A DNA stretch of 64,000 nucleotides, from NCBI GenBank assembly GCA_949825045.1, contig OX463809.1, positions 7,715,501-7,779,500 on the forward strand, in the 5' to 3' direction. Positions 1-13,000 of the stretch are shown here, piece by piece; the first letter of the stretch is position 1, and each line of letters opens with the position of its first letter. Position numbers and translations under genes: made by a program. The stretch comes from Argyresthia goedartella. Lineage: Eukaryota > Arthropoda > Insecta > Lepidoptera > Argyresthiidae. The notes beneath the pieces are model-generated. The model was not told the origin of the DNA, made no database searches, and saw only the letters and a list, made by a program, of their open reading frames with translations.

Positions 1-20
1 GTGCAGTGGGTGATCGCCGG

Positions 21-1140
21 CTAGGCAACCAGGTCGCGTGGCAGGCGGCGGCGGTCGGGCGGGCGCGCGTGGTGCGGCGCCAGTTCGGCGATGTGCGGAA
101 GATGTGAAGCATCCGCACGCGCGAACATGCCCTTCGCCAGCCTCTGGACAAACTGGTCCACGGTTTCCCATCTTAGGTCCCTCTGGATTGTCGCGTTCCT
201 CACGTAGCGGGGGGCGCCGACGATGGTACGCAGAGAGAGGTTCTCTTGGGCTCGGAGTCTCCGTTTGTTCGTCTCCGAGCACAGGGCGTACCAAGCCGGA
301 GCCGCGTAGGTGAGGCGGGATCTCACGTAGGTCTTGTAGATCCCGAGCTTCGCCCTCAGAGGGAGGCTGGAGTCGAAAAGTGGACGCAGCTTGGCGCGTG
401 CCACCTTGACCTGGCTGACGATCAATGGTCACTCCCAGGTACTTCACCTGCGAAGACCACTCGATTTGCTGTCCTTGGAGCTGGAGCGATGGTGGAAGGA
501 GACTCTGGCCTGTGATGAGCGCCTGCGTTTTCCCAACATTGACGGACAGTCGCCACTTGGCGAGCCAGTCGGGCAAGATGTCCAGGGTGCGCTGCAGTTT
601 GATGGCAGCGTGCGGAGCCTGGAACGACGACGCGTAGTAGGCTGCGTCGTCTGCGAAGAGTGCCAGCTGGGCACCCGGCCCGACGGGGATGTCGTCCGTG
701 TATCGGGCGTAGCAGGCGGGAGACAGGCAGGAGCCCTGGGGGACGCCGGCTGCGACGGGATGTTCCTCGGAGACGGCGTCTTCCACCATCACTCGGAAGC
801 GGCGATTCTTCAGGAAAGAGGCGATTGTCTTGACCGTTCTTCTTGGGGCAGGGGACGTCGACAGCTTGTACAGCAACCCCTCGTGCCATACTCTGTCGAA
901 CGCCTTCTCCATATCCAGAAGTACTGCGACAGTGTATTCTTTTTTGTTCAAACAAACCGTCATGTCATTCAGTACTCTGGTGAGCTGAAGCGTCGTAGAA
1001 TGCTCGGGCCTGAAGCCGAACTGTTCCGGGCGCGGCTGGATGTGGGGCAGTAACTTCGCTAACAGGAGCTTCTCAAACACCTTTGAGATGGTGCTCAGTA
1101 GGGTGATCGGCCGATAGCGTTCTAATGCGACGGGAGTGGT
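21..1140 (-). pseudogene. Jockey-clade non-LTR retrotransposon reverse transcriptase, 5'-truncated and frameshifted
   Basis: Read on the minus strand from about 1140 downwards, one frame encodes the middle of a LINE reverse transcriptase: a YRPITLLSTISK block, then FGFRPEHST, an LLDMEKAFDRVWHEGL block (RT motif A), a VPQGS block, and LFADDAAYYA (the YADD-type catalytic motif). The frame is open to about 421 (YLGVTID) and then shifts. The C-terminal part continues in another frame (425 to 21), starting near QVKVARAKL. The spacing at the junction is shorter than usual in Jockey proteins, so a small deletion accompanies the shift. The endonuclease and the RT start are missing, so this is a 5'-truncated copy. 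Its 3' end lies at the window edge. The family assignment is firm and the clade name is a judgement from motif style. Confidence 0.85.
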
Positions 1141-1325
1141 AGCAGATTAATCCAATTGCTCGATAGATGGCGCTGCCTGTATTTTAACTCACGCTATGGT
1201 TTGAAACCGTCGCTAGCTTAAGTAGCGGAGTTGCTCGCCAGCGATTTCAACTAGTTGTTGATAATTTTTGTATCTGCATTAATTATTATATTTACTAACT
1301 ATTTGGATTTGTTCATCTAGCACAT

Positions 1326-4300
1326 TTGCCAGAACTAGTAGTCGCAATGGATTCGGAAATAGTGTATGTGAATGACCAACCATGCCCACACCGGATTGTA
1401 CGGATACCTGGCGATGGGTCGTGTTTGTTTCATTCTTTGTCATTCTCTATGTATGAGAATATTGAGTCGTCGTATGAGATTAGACTTGCTATAGTCGAGT
1501 ATGTGGTAGCACATTGGGAAGAGTTCCAAGTTTATACTTGTGACGAGCACGGAGACCCCTACATTAACGCCGAGCTGTACTCGATGGCAATGGTAAAAAC
1601 AACTACCTATGGTGCCGCGTCTGAACTTATGGCGGCCGCAGCTTTGTATCCGTATGCTTTCGAGGTTTACGAAAACGGCGTTTTGAGGGGATTATTCGGT
1701 GGTGATTCTGGTAATCCGGTGAAACGTTTACGATTTTCTGGTAGTTTCTTAGGCGGTCATTATGAAGTGCTCCTTCCAGAAATGCCTCCGATTGATGGTA
1801 ATTCGAATAACAATAATACAAACTTATCTAAAAAGGGGGGAAGACCTAAGAAGGTTAAAATAGGAAGACCTAAAACTTCGGCGCTCTCCCGTTCTCAGCA
1901 AAATAAAGAAGCGGCGGCTCGTTACCGCCAGAACAACCCCGAAAAACGGAAGGAGACATTAACTCGTTACAGTTCTTCATGTCCAGAAGTTCACAGAAAA
2001 GCTGTAGCGCGTTACACTGCCTCTCATCCGGAAATACATCGAGAAGCAGTGTCACGTTACACTGCCTCTCATCCGGAAATACATCGAGAAGCGGTGTCGC
2101 GTTACACTGTTTCCCATCCCGAAGTTAACCGTGAAGCTGTCCAAAGGAAAAGATCAAACGAAAAGTTACAATTTCAACCAAAAAATATAGAAAAAATTAT
2201 TCAAGCGCTTACTAACAAAATTAAGGACAGATTAGAAGCGGAGAAACAAATTAAATGGGCACTTCATAACAGGCAGCAAACTTTAGGAAACTTTAATAAA
2301 ACTATCGATAAATTGAAAGATAAATTTAAAGTATCATTAGAAAAACTAAGTTCTTGTGCTCTGGATAGTACTTCCAATGACAAATTAGAATGTTTTGTAG
2401 GAAAATCGGAACATAGAAGTAATCAGGAGCCATATCACGCAGGAAAACCATACAATTTATTACAAGGCCAGGAGAAAGCCATCAAAATTGACGACACAGG
2501 AAAAGCAGTCTTTGGAAATGTGGAAAAGCATGGCCGTAGTTTTGTTTGGTGTTGTAATGATCTATGTGCACTAGATGAGAGCGTAATGATACAATTAACA
2601 AACATGTTCAAAATCTTGGTGAACAAAAGTGCTGCTCAGTATTACACATTAATACAAAATGGAAACTTATTTGAGTATCTAAATTATATTAACACTATTA
2701 AATCGCATTTTCCACGTCTAAGGACAATCTCAAGAGAAATTTATCAAGTGCAGAGCTTTTTTAACATTTTAAAAGATATTGATGAATCATTGGAAAAATG
2801 TGACGTAGAAAAAATTAAAAAACACGGAAAACAACAAAATGTTGGAAGTATAGTTGTGGAAAGTGAAGAGTCACATGACATTTTAGAGGATGAGATCATA
2901 GAAAAACATAAAGCTGCGTTTAAATCTCTAAAACTAAAGTGTCTTGATACTCCAAAACTAGAGTGCATGTCGTGTATAAAACTTTGTTATTCAAGAGATG
3001 TTTCATCTTTGAATAGATTAAGAAAGGCTTTAGAAACTAGTATTTGGAATAATCTTCTCAGTTATTATAGATCCAACAATCAAGATTACAGCCCATACAT
3101 TTGTCACTTATGTTTACAAAAAATAAGAGCAAATCAACTGCCAGCAGCTTGTTTTCTAAATGACCTATACGTTAGTACTGTTCCACCACAGATAACCGAG
3201 TTGAATGACTATGAAAAGATTTTAATTCAACGCGCCAAAGCATTTCAAGTGGTAATGCTAATGAATCCCGTTGCAAACAAACATTTACCTAATAGGAATA
3301 TGGTGAAAAAAGTAAAAGGTAGAACTTTCCACCTTCCCTTGCCGCTTGAAGAAACTTTGAAAAAGCTGCCTACACCAGAACACCCAATTGCAAACCCTGA
3401 AATGTTTATTATGGTACGAGGTATGCCAACAAAATCTAAAATAGTGTGGGAGGATATTGTAGATGTTAATAAAGTTTACGAAGCCTTACAATATTTGAAA
3501 CGTGTAAATTCTCTTTACTCTCAAATACAACTTCCGCATTCACCTCAACAATTGATTGATTTTATTAACGAAGAAGACAATATCCATCATATAGCAGATC
3601 AATTAGTTGTACATAACGCTGCAGAAGAAAATGTTGGGCTCCTAACACAAATCACATCAGAAAAAGAGGCGGACTATGAACAATACACTATTTATCCCTT
3701 GCATGAAAGAAGGAGAAATGCTCCTATTTCAGAACTTTACCAGATGCTGAAAGTCAACGCTGCTCCAATAGATTCTAGAGATACTGATTTAGATGTAAAG
3801 TGCTTTCCTGATCTTTATGTTGAAGGAAAATATGGTCAGTTTTATAATCGACAGCAAAAGCTAACATCTAGTGAGTTTATAAAAGCAAGATTAATGTCAA
3901 AGCATTCCCAATTTCGTCTTAATCAACAATATTTATTTTTTCTACTTAATGATGCTAACATTCGACAAATTAATTCTGGTATTTTCTATAAAATGAATTG
4001 TGTTAACCAAAAACAGAAAATTACAGCTGAACAGTATTTCGAAATGCTCAATAAGGAAGAGTTAGAAGGTGACATAACGGCAATATTTGGTAGGTTACGT
4101 AATACAGAACAGTTTTGGAGAAAGCCGAGGAATGATGTCAACTGTATGACTCAGCACTACGGTCCTGCAACCTGGTTTCTCACCATGAGTCCTTCCGAAT
4201 GGATGTGGGAGGACTTAGGTGAGTACCTTAGGACAGTTAATGGTGCAGAAATGGCTAGCAAGAGCATAAGCGAATTGGTTGCTCTAGATCCCGTTTCTAC

Positions 4301-7300
4301 TTCTCGGTTTATCGATAATAAGTTCAAGGCCATGTTGGACTTCATAATGTCAAACGATGAGCCGCTTGGAAAGGTTATACATTATTTCTGGAGACGGGAG
4401 TATCAATCACGTGGAGCGCAACACTTTCATTTAATGTTATGGGTAAAAGACGCCCCCATACTTCACGAGTCCTCGCTTGATGAGGTAGCATCATTTATTA
4501 CAAAGTATGTAAATTGTGCCATACCAGATAAGAATCTTTCACCAACACTCTTTCAACGAGTCACGTCATATCAGACTCATAAACACAATCAGTATTGCAT
4601 GCGTCATAAAAAAACAAGAAAAGGTTTCGTAAAAGTTTGTCGTTTCGGATTCCCCCGTCCGGTCACAGAAGTACTTACTATTAGAGATATAATAGAATCA
4701 ATAGCTGCAAGAAAAACACTGTCGTCTAACAGTAGACTTTACTATATTGTACGAAAAAAAGAATGGGTTATGGTCAATGATTATAATCCCGCGATTTTGT
4801 TGGCATGGAACGGCAACATAGACATACAATACGTAGGCGAAAAAACGGCTATTTTAAATTATTACGTCACTAAATATACAACTAAAAGCGAGAAAACTCA
4901 CGCTGCTGATATGTTTCAAGACATAAACTCGACAAAACCTTTAAGAAGCCGCCTATTTAACATAGGACTTAGAGTTCTGTCTAGCAGGGAGTGCGGCTCT
5001 TTGGAAGCCAGCGACACTCTACTAGGTATTTCTTTGTACGGTACAGATCCTACCACCACAATTCGATGGCTGGACGTCAACATCTTTCGTAACCGGCGCG
5101 TTAAATCTAAACCTGATATGATGATGCTAGAAGCGGAGTCCACCGATATCTATTACGAGTCTTGGATTGATGACCACTATCCTAAACGGCCTAAAGAGTT
5201 AGAGACTACTAATTTGTACAGTTTTGCGCGAAATTATGATATTGTGAAAACACGCCCAGTGTCATCTAAAGTCGAGTGCTACGAGATAGGTGACGGTAAA
5301 AAGTTCCTGAAAAGAAGAGCTAAACCATATTTAATCAATCATTATTTCTACGATGGAGAACAGGTACCAGAGAAATACTTTTTCTCTTTACTCCTTTTAT
5401 TCAAGCCATGGCGTTCTTTAGATGAACTCAAAATGGGGTGTGATACATACACGGAGGCTTTCAATTTGGCAAAAGAAGGACTGAAAGAAGGAGTAGATTA
5501 CGGTAATTCAATGATAGAATCAAGATACAAGATACAAAATGCATTTGAAATGATAGAATCAAAAGTTGCTGAGATAACGAACGAACTGTACGAAGGTAGG
5601 GAAATTTCTGAAGTTGGCGATGGTCCTGAAAACCCTTTAGACTTTGAAGCTGTGGAAGCTGCAAATGCAATGATCGATTTTCAGGGGATTGACATGGCAG
5701 AAGAAGAACAGACTGATCTTCAAAGCATGATCGTTAAACTTAATGTCGATCAGAAAAGAGTGTTCCATATGATCACAAATAAAATGGACATTTCTCTTAA
5801 TAACGCTGATGTTTTACGGTGTTTTATTAGTGGAACTGGTGGTACGGGTAAAAGCTTTTTAATAAAAGCTCTAAAAGTTTGGGTTAAGACGTATTTAAAC
5901 AAAAAAGTGGCAGTTAGTGCTCCGACAGGCATAGCTGCATTTAATGTGAATGGAATGACTATACATAGATTGTTGCAGTTGCCTATAGAACACAAGCAAA
6001 CGCCGAAGTACAAACCACTTTCTGATGACGTGCTTAAAGTTCTGAGATCAGATTTAAAAGAAGTAGTGTTGTTTATCATAGACGAAGTGTCGATGATATC
6101 CAATGTTACTTTAACATATATTCGTAATTCGTAATTCGTAATTTCTTTATTGTACTAAACAAAACAGACATACAGATAACTTATGATAGAAAAAACATGT
6201 ACAAAGGCGAGCTTATCTCTAAAAAGAGATTTCTTCCAGCAAACCATATTCATTTACGCTTGTCTGAGATTTTCGACACAGACGACGATCAAAACGGGTG
6301 GTTTGGAAAAAAACTTCTTGTAGTTTTCGGGGATCTCTTACAGCTTCCGCCCGTAAGAGAAAAGTCCCCTTTTGAAAAACTGACAGTAACTGAAACTAAC
6401 AAATTGCTAGGTTCCCTCAGTATGCCGAATCTGTGGATTGAACTGTTTACATACGATGAACTTACAATTAACATGCGACAACTTAATGATTCTGACTTTG
6501 TTGAAATGTTAAACAGAATCAGATTAGGTGTGACTACACAAAAAGACCGCGACTTACTCTCGAATAGATTATTACATCTTAAATCCGATTCCAATAAAAA
6601 CCGATTAAATGAAATAATTGAACACCTCTCGAATCTTCCTGATGATACTGTTTGCTTATTACCTACAAAAAATATGTGTCTACAATTAAATACTGCAATG
6701 CTCAGGTCTCTCCCATATCCTGAAATAATACTTACAGCTATAGATAGCATAGATTGTCCCAGATACCTAACAAAAAGAGCTCGTGAATGCATAAAGAAAT
6801 ATGAAGACGATGCGTCTATGACTGCAGGCCTGGAAGAGAACATAATTATAAAAATAGGAGCAAAAGTCATGTTAAGGCGAAATATTGACGTAAGTCTCGG
6901 TTTGGTCAATGGTTCTATCGGTATAGTGCGAAGAGTTAAGATTGATCCAGATGATCCAAAAATAATTAAGAAAATATGCATTCAGTTTAATAATGATCAT
7001 GAAATTTACGAGCTTAGTCCGGTCAAAACTAAATTTGAAATTATTAATAGGGCATATGTTCATCGCGAACAATTTCCCATATGTATAGCCTATGCAATAA
7101 CCATCCACAAAAGTCAGGGCCTAAGTCTAAATAATGCGCTGATGGATATAGGTTCTGCAGTGTTCACATCCGGTCAAGCTTACGTGGCACTTTCGAGAGT
7201 AACAAGTCTGGGCGGTTTACATCTAATTAATGTCGATTTCGGAAGTTTTAAAGCTCAGGAATCATCAATTTGTGAATACAACAGATTGAGAAGCATTTAC

Positions 7301-7450
7301 CGCCCAGATTTGTCAAAAATTTTAACATCAAAGCCTCAGAGAAAAACACATCGTGACAGGGAGTGGGCTTTGAGAAAAACTGTAGCTGAAGCTCAAGAAG
7401 TAATACCAGAAAAGAAAAAGAGAAAGACTACCTACAAACATAAGAAATAA
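1326..7450 (+). pseudogene. Helitron Rep-helicase polyprotein with N-terminal OTU domain, split by a small insertion
   Basis: Replication-initiator/helicase protein of a rolling-circle DNA transposon. Domain order by residue: OTU-type cysteine protease (about 8-155, GDGSCLFHSL near the start and GGHYEVLLP at the end); two AT-hook-like GRPK motifs (about 170-187); four short repeats ending ARYTASHPE-like (about 205-275); a lysine-rich, possibly coiled-coil stretch; a CxxC-bearing region (about 540-680); the HUH Rep domain with H1033-F-H1035 and Y1180-V-T-K-Y1184; and a PIF1/RecD-like helicase (Walker A GTGGTGKS 1503-1510, FIIDEVSM). The frame stops at 6134 inside an insertion and resumes at about 6252 with motif III (FGDLLQLPPV) through motif VI (ALSRV) to 7450. 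Removing the insertion and one copy of its 6 bp target duplication restores phase, for about 1998 residues. The OTU domain suggests the Helentron/Helitron2 branch. Transposon termini were not identified. Confidence 0.92.
6124..6245 (-). mobile_element. 122 bp LINE 3'-tail insertion inside the Helitron helicase
   Basis: The insertion begins with three 7 bp GTAATTC-type units, then TTTCTTTATTGTACTAAAC, and ends with a conserved block around 6205-6242 (ACAAAGGCGAGCTTATC, then an ATCTCT/AGAGAT hairpin and TTCTTCCAGCAAA). It is flanked by ATATTC at 6118-6123 and 6246-6251. The short tandem units at one end and variable truncation at the other fit a 5'-truncated CR1-like LINE in antisense. At least five further copies of the terminal block occur in this window. 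Confidence 0.8.
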
Positions 7451-7540
7451 TCATAAGACAGGTTTTATGTTTTTTATTGTTATTGTAAAAGTACCAAAGG
7501 TACCAAATTTTAAAAAGTAGAACTTTACAAAAAGAAGTGA

Positions 7541-8372
7541 GATCCCATCAAAAACATCCTGTAAAAAATACCAAGTCTCGCAGCTCTGTGATTCTACCGT
7601 AAAAAGTTGTGAGATCCATGTTATACCAAGTCGGTTAACTGATTTAGTCCCTACTTAAGGGGCCTTCTGTCTTAAGTTAATACGTAAGATATTTTCATAT
7701 CTATATTCAAATCTTTTACTTTTTAAATAAAAATATCGACTTGGCCATCGCATGCTTAGTTTGTTTAGTCCTTTACAACCAGGGTCTGCTGGAAGAAATC
7801 TCTATTTAGAGATAAGCTGACCTTGGTACATGTTATTTCTGTTTTTATGTCCTGTCATGTATCGTGTAATAAATATATACAAATACGTTATCTATCACAC
7901 AGAACTAAGAGCCAGAAACCTGGTTTTTCATCAAATTCCTTCCGAATGCATAAAGAAGTGAAAGGTACTGGAATTTAATGGACTGAAAATAACTAGAGCA
8001 TTAGTAATTTTGTTGCACTAGTCTTCCATTTTCTATTGTTGCCGCTTGTTAAAGGTATACATATATTAGTTTTGGAACCAAGTTTTAATCGTGTAGAACG
8101 CAATTATACTCTAAACAACCTAATATAATGTAGATATGATTTCGAAGATACATTGTGCCTTCATGCGATGGCCAAGTCGATATTTTTATTTAAAAAGTAA
8201 AAGATTTGAATATAGATATGAAAATATCTTACGTATTAACTTAAGACAGAAGGCCCCTTAAGTAGGGACTAAATCAGTTAACCGACTTGGTATAACATGG
8301 ATCTCACAACTTTTTACGGTAGAATCACAGAGATGCGAGACTTGGTATTTTTTACAGGATGTTTTTGATGGG
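7541..8372. mobile_element. Element with ~210 bp terminal inverted repeats
   Basis: 7541-7754 and 8163-8372 are near-perfect reverse complements, starting ATCCCATCAAAAACATCCTG on the left and ending in its complement on the right. The roughly 410 bp centre carries no ORF and contains another repeat (7783-7905). The right copy stops at ATGGGAT. On the left, A/T-rich sequence (AAAAAGAAGTGAG) runs back towards the Helitron stop at 7450. It could be a non-autonomous long-TIR element or an inverted duplication of Helitron 3' flank. No clear target duplication was found. Confidence 0.75.
7783..7905 (+). repeat. LINE 3'-tail copy in the loop of the inverted repeat
   Basis: Reverse complement of the same tail found in the Helitron: CTGGAAGAAATCTCTATTTA, GAGATAAGCTGACCTTGGTACA, then A/T-rich sequence with TAATAAATA. 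It is nested in the central region of the 7541-8372 element. Confidence 0.6.
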
Positions 8373-9830
8373 ATTTCTTTATTACGCAGCCTATCTCGAA
8401 TACTTGTTTTTTTCCATGTAGCGGTAGTAATTTTTTCTTAGCATCTTGAGTGGTAAGAACAGGTAAAAGCATTGTTCAGTACCACTACCTACCGCATTTT
8501 CACCAAGTTTCGGTAACATTCGCGGTATTCTCAAACCACCCCTCCAAGCGGATTGCGTACATTGACTCTTGGAAACTACCTGTGTTTTTTATTCAAATAC
8601 ATCATCAGCACCCTCTAGAAGACCATTTTAATTTCCCATATGCACTACAATCAGTCGTCTCATCGTCTGCCCTTCGAAGTAGGGTTATTTGGGTTCCTTG
8701 CACCCATACTCAGTCCTTCGATAAAACATTGCCGTTTAGAAGTTACTGTAGTGTCAACGTAAGTTTTTGAAACAGTGTGCCCTGAAAACGAAACAGTCAA
8801 TAATAATGATAACTTTAATGCTATTTTGAGGTTAATTTTTCCAGTGTCAAGTGTATTTGAAAGATCGCAATTTAGCGAAGATAGACATTCGCAATCATTC
8901 CCATCAACTTCGTTAACCCACGACCACGGCGCGGTCCTCCAACCATTCTCAATCAAGGCTGTACTTATAGGTATTGTAAATGTCTATTTTACTTTACCAG
9001 ATAGGAAAGCCACTACCGTTTCAAATGTCTTGAGAATGTTTTGTTTGCTCTTAGCACTACCCAGGAGAATGTGTAGGGTGTTGAATCCAAGTGATTCCTA
9101 CGGAATAGACGTGAACTACAGTCCTCCGGCCCAAATGTTGATATCTTCCGAACTGACGGCATTTCCTGTACCACGAATCTCGAAACGATAGCAGTCGTTG
9201 ACCAACTGACAAAATTATTGCTTACGAGAGAAAAGGACAGATAATAATCGTTCGCTATTGGAATGTAACTCAGTAAAAGTCAGATTGTTTACATTCTTTA
9301 TCCCGACATATTGGCATTACTTTAGATAGATATACCACGTATGCAAACGGGCATACAAGATTAGATAAGGACGAGGAAATCCCGAAAATAGTATAAAATA
9401 TAAGGTTGCCATATACTTGATCCAAAATCTACCAAACATTTTTTCACTGTCAAAACAAATTTCAAAAAGCCTCAGATCTACCACATGTGGTCAGGCTCTA
9501 TGTCCCTCACCTTTCGCGACAAAACCCCCTCTCCCCGCGGTCGGTGTGCTGGAGTAGCATACAGCTCCCTACATGTATTGGCCAAACGTTCTGATGTTCA
9601 TAATTTTTTTCAGATATATAAGAATTACTATAATCTAGAAACATTTTATTGTTGACCTGCGCGAGTTGAATCTTGTCGGTGCTGGTCGGAGCTTATCGGT
9701 ACTGGTTTGCCTCATTGTATAGAAACTCGGTGCCCGCTATCAGCGCCGATAAACGTTGGTAGAGACTACCGCTGGCTACCAACTCACTTTCTGTATATGG
9801 CCTAAGGCTAGTCGACGCCTATTTCGTTTG
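8373..9830. other. No recognisable gene; decayed sequence upstream of USP39 exons
   Basis: The stretch contains stop-poor frames on both strands (8450-8770 and 8775-9191 on +, 8660-8956 on -), but none shows a motif I recognise and they overlap each other. No splice-flanked USP39 exon was found here. It is probably intron of USP39 containing old repeats. Confidence 0.4.
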
Positions 9831-9838
9831 GAGACTCG

Positions 9839-9940
9839 GCGACTAGCTAGAAGACGGAATAAGACTTAACTAGAGTAAACTTTGACACTCCATTAAATGT
9901 ATATGGCGCTAAGTCTTATTCCGCTTTCTAGCTAGTTTCA
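9839..9940. repeat. Short inverted-repeat element (~100 bp)
   Basis: GACTAGCTAGAAGACGGAAT near 9839 is mirrored by the complement of CTTATTCCGCTTTCTAGCTA ending near 9937. The arms are about 28 nt, with one or two mismatches and a small indel. It is MITE-like and has no coding content. Confidence 0.55.
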
Positions 9941-10079
9941 CTAACTGCCTAATACGACATTTTGCGCTCTTGGGAGCAATGGATACACAATTGCTATTCG
10001 TGTTTCATAATAAGAGACTCCGGCCCGTCATACTAACTGCAAACGTAAGATTGTAAAGACTAAGCTGTGTTGTCGCCAG

Positions 10080-13000
10080 GTGACCCCATCGACTTCATCT
10101 CTTGGTTCCTGAACTCTCTGCACATGGCGCTGAACGGCACTAAGAAACCGAATAGTTCCATCATCTACAAGTCCTTCCTTGGCCACATGCGGATATACAC
10201 AAGGTGACCCACACTATTATTATTTTTCATTATGTGCTTTTTTGGTGTTGACTGCAGCCAATTAACCATGACGTGGCTGCAGTTATTTATTTATTTATTC
10301 AGAGAACAGGCAGGGTACATTAGTATGGGTATATTCAGATAATAAAACATAAAGGATTGAGGTAACTCAGTCCCTATGAACGTTTCTCACTAAATCACAA
10401 ATTGTTATTGTAGGAAACTTACGTACTAACATGCAGAGTATGGAGGAATACTTATTAGTTATATATCCTTAGGCTTAAAAATGCGTTTAAATTATTCTTA
10501 TGATTGTAACGGTAATTGAGACGGTAATTATGTTATAATACATTGTATGCGATATGGGAGTAAATTATGTGTTACAATGCGTTGAGAGGTGAGTTTAGAT
10601 GGCAACAAATAAAATGTATTTATCTACACACGTATCATAAACCCTCTTTACTGCGTCCACACCGCACGTTACGATCAGCATAATGTTAAACTACTTTGTA
10701 AACACTCATTTCTTATGTGAGTATTGAACATTATGACCATAATGTGTAAATTTTCTACATATTATGACATTCAAATTTCGAACGCCGACGCCCGCCTGCG
10801 TGCCGCCCCTACTTTGTCTGTGAAGTTGGTACTACAGAACAAGCTAAACAACTTAATGCCCAATTCCGATCAAACATGCGGTTCCTGAACACATCAAAGA
10901 GAGCTTATGATACGTTGTTAACTGTTGTTGTGAACGAGCCGAAGGCGAGTTTCATAATAATATCACTCGAGAGTTTTAATGCCTAATTATGTACAGTTAC
11001 ATACACTAGTTTATCTACACACATAAACTAGTGTATGTAACTGTACATAATTAGGCATTAAAACTCTCGAGTCATATTATTATGAGTTTTAATGCCCTCC
11101 AATATGTATCAGTCACATAAACTACTATTATCTACACACGTATCATAAACCCTCTTTACTGCGTTCAAAAACCGCACGTTAGGATCAGCATTATGTTAAA
11201 CTACTTGGTAAAACTCGTTAAACTACTTGGTGAAACTCTAGCCTGGGCTGTGGCTACAAGATTCTTAAAATCCTTTCAACGTAGGTTTATGAGTTTTATT
11301 TTGCTATTTTAGATTAGAACAGTAAAAAAAATGTCCACTTCAAGGTCTTGTCCATCTTTGCTACAGGCCCCGCGCAAGCTTGATCCGGCACCCATGTTGT
11401 TGTGACAGAGGGCCCGCTTGCCCGTCACCGCATATATGGATTACTTTCAGCACATATCTTATTTGGTCTTCAATATTAGCTCCCCGATTCAACAACCATA
11501 TACCATATATTTTCATTAAACAACTATACTGCCCCCATATTCAGTAACGCAAATCAACCTCAAATCCAATGCAGTGAGTGTCATGTTGACCTTTAATGTA
11601 TGGAAAGACTATCAAGTTTCCAGTCTTCGGTCGATTTGAGTTGCTGAACGGGGTCAGGAACGAACATTCATCACCCATATCTCAGTCCATCGTTGTAGGT
11701 GGCAACTGGACTATGACGTACCCTGAATGTTGACAGGTGTAATTGCTTTACTTGTTTGGTTGTATCATGCATATTTCCAGGAAACTGCCCCCGCCCGACG
11801 CGGAGGAAGCCGCCAAGGTTGACCTCAGCAGCGACGAGTACCGTGAGCTGGTCACCGAGTCTCCGTTCCTGTACCTCACGTGCGACCTGCCGCCGACGCC
11901 GCTCTTCACCGACGAGTTCAGGGAGAATATCATTCCGCAGGTAATGTCATCATCAGGCAGTAGTAGCCGGGTACTGACTGGGCGGGCCGCCTTGCGAGTT
12001 GTTTGTTCATTCCATTATTGTAGGTCAAGCAAGACCCGTCTTAGCTGGCCGAGGTACTGACTCGAGCGGCTGCTTGCCCAGCCAGTACACGGCTATTGAG
12101 TGGGAACTGCTGCTAGGGAAACTAATGGTGAGAACTCGCGTACTGTCAGAACCGGAATAAGTTGGGCCGGCGTAATACTTCTATGTCGGCCGACCTATGT
12201 TTGTCTGCTATCTGCATCCTTGGAATCCTCTGAGCTACCGTTCGGTTTGGAATCTCCCATCATGTCGCCTCTCCTGTACGGCGTCGTCAGAAAATTTCAT
12301 TAAAATCGTCATAAACTATAATGGTCTCCGTGTGGTTACAGGTCAATTTATACCAGCTTCTCTCGAAGTTCAATGGGCAGTCTTCCAAAGAATACAAGAC
12401 GTATAAAGAGAATTTCCTGAAGAGATTTGAGATCACCGAGCTACCGCCGTACTTGATACTGTACATCAAACGGTTTACGAAAAACACGTTCTTCGTGGAG
12501 AAGAATCCTACTGTTGTTAATTTTCCTGTCAAGTTAGTATGGTCGACATGTTGTTGCTTTGCTGTCAACAATACGGTATTTGACTGCTAGTCAAAATAGA
12601 TACTTTTTATGAACTTTCAAAACGGTAATTTTGTTCACGAGTTCTTTGAATTACTAGCATGTGACGTCATAGTCAACTGCTGTCTTTTTAACACAAATTT
12701 GAGTTCATAAAATGCAACCGCTGGAAATATAAAATTCTGATATTGTCAAAAGGTTTTGTTAAAATAGGTTCGTTCAGCTTGAGACACGTTTCTAGATTTA
12801 TTGGACTACCTTGTCAAATAGCGTATTGTGCGCATCAGAACGAAAAGTTAGTCTAGAAGTTTCCTAAACACATAGCTATATTGAGCACAGAGTGACGCAG
12901 TGGGGCAAGGTTCGCGCATGTACTCTTACGTGCAAAAGAAATGATATGTTCTTACATTAACATATTTTTTGTATTATAGGGATACTTTTTTTGTTACCAT

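Noticed and set aside
391..1053. 220-codon plus-strand frame
   Set aside because: It is the antisense shadow of the Jockey RT, whose motifs are clear on the minus strand.
6289..6981. 230-codon minus-strand frame
   Set aside because: Antisense of the Helitron helicase; no independent motif.
8450..9191. Possible host exons of USP39 upstream part
   Set aside because: No match to the UBP zinc finger or USP N-terminal blocks and no splice-consistent frame.
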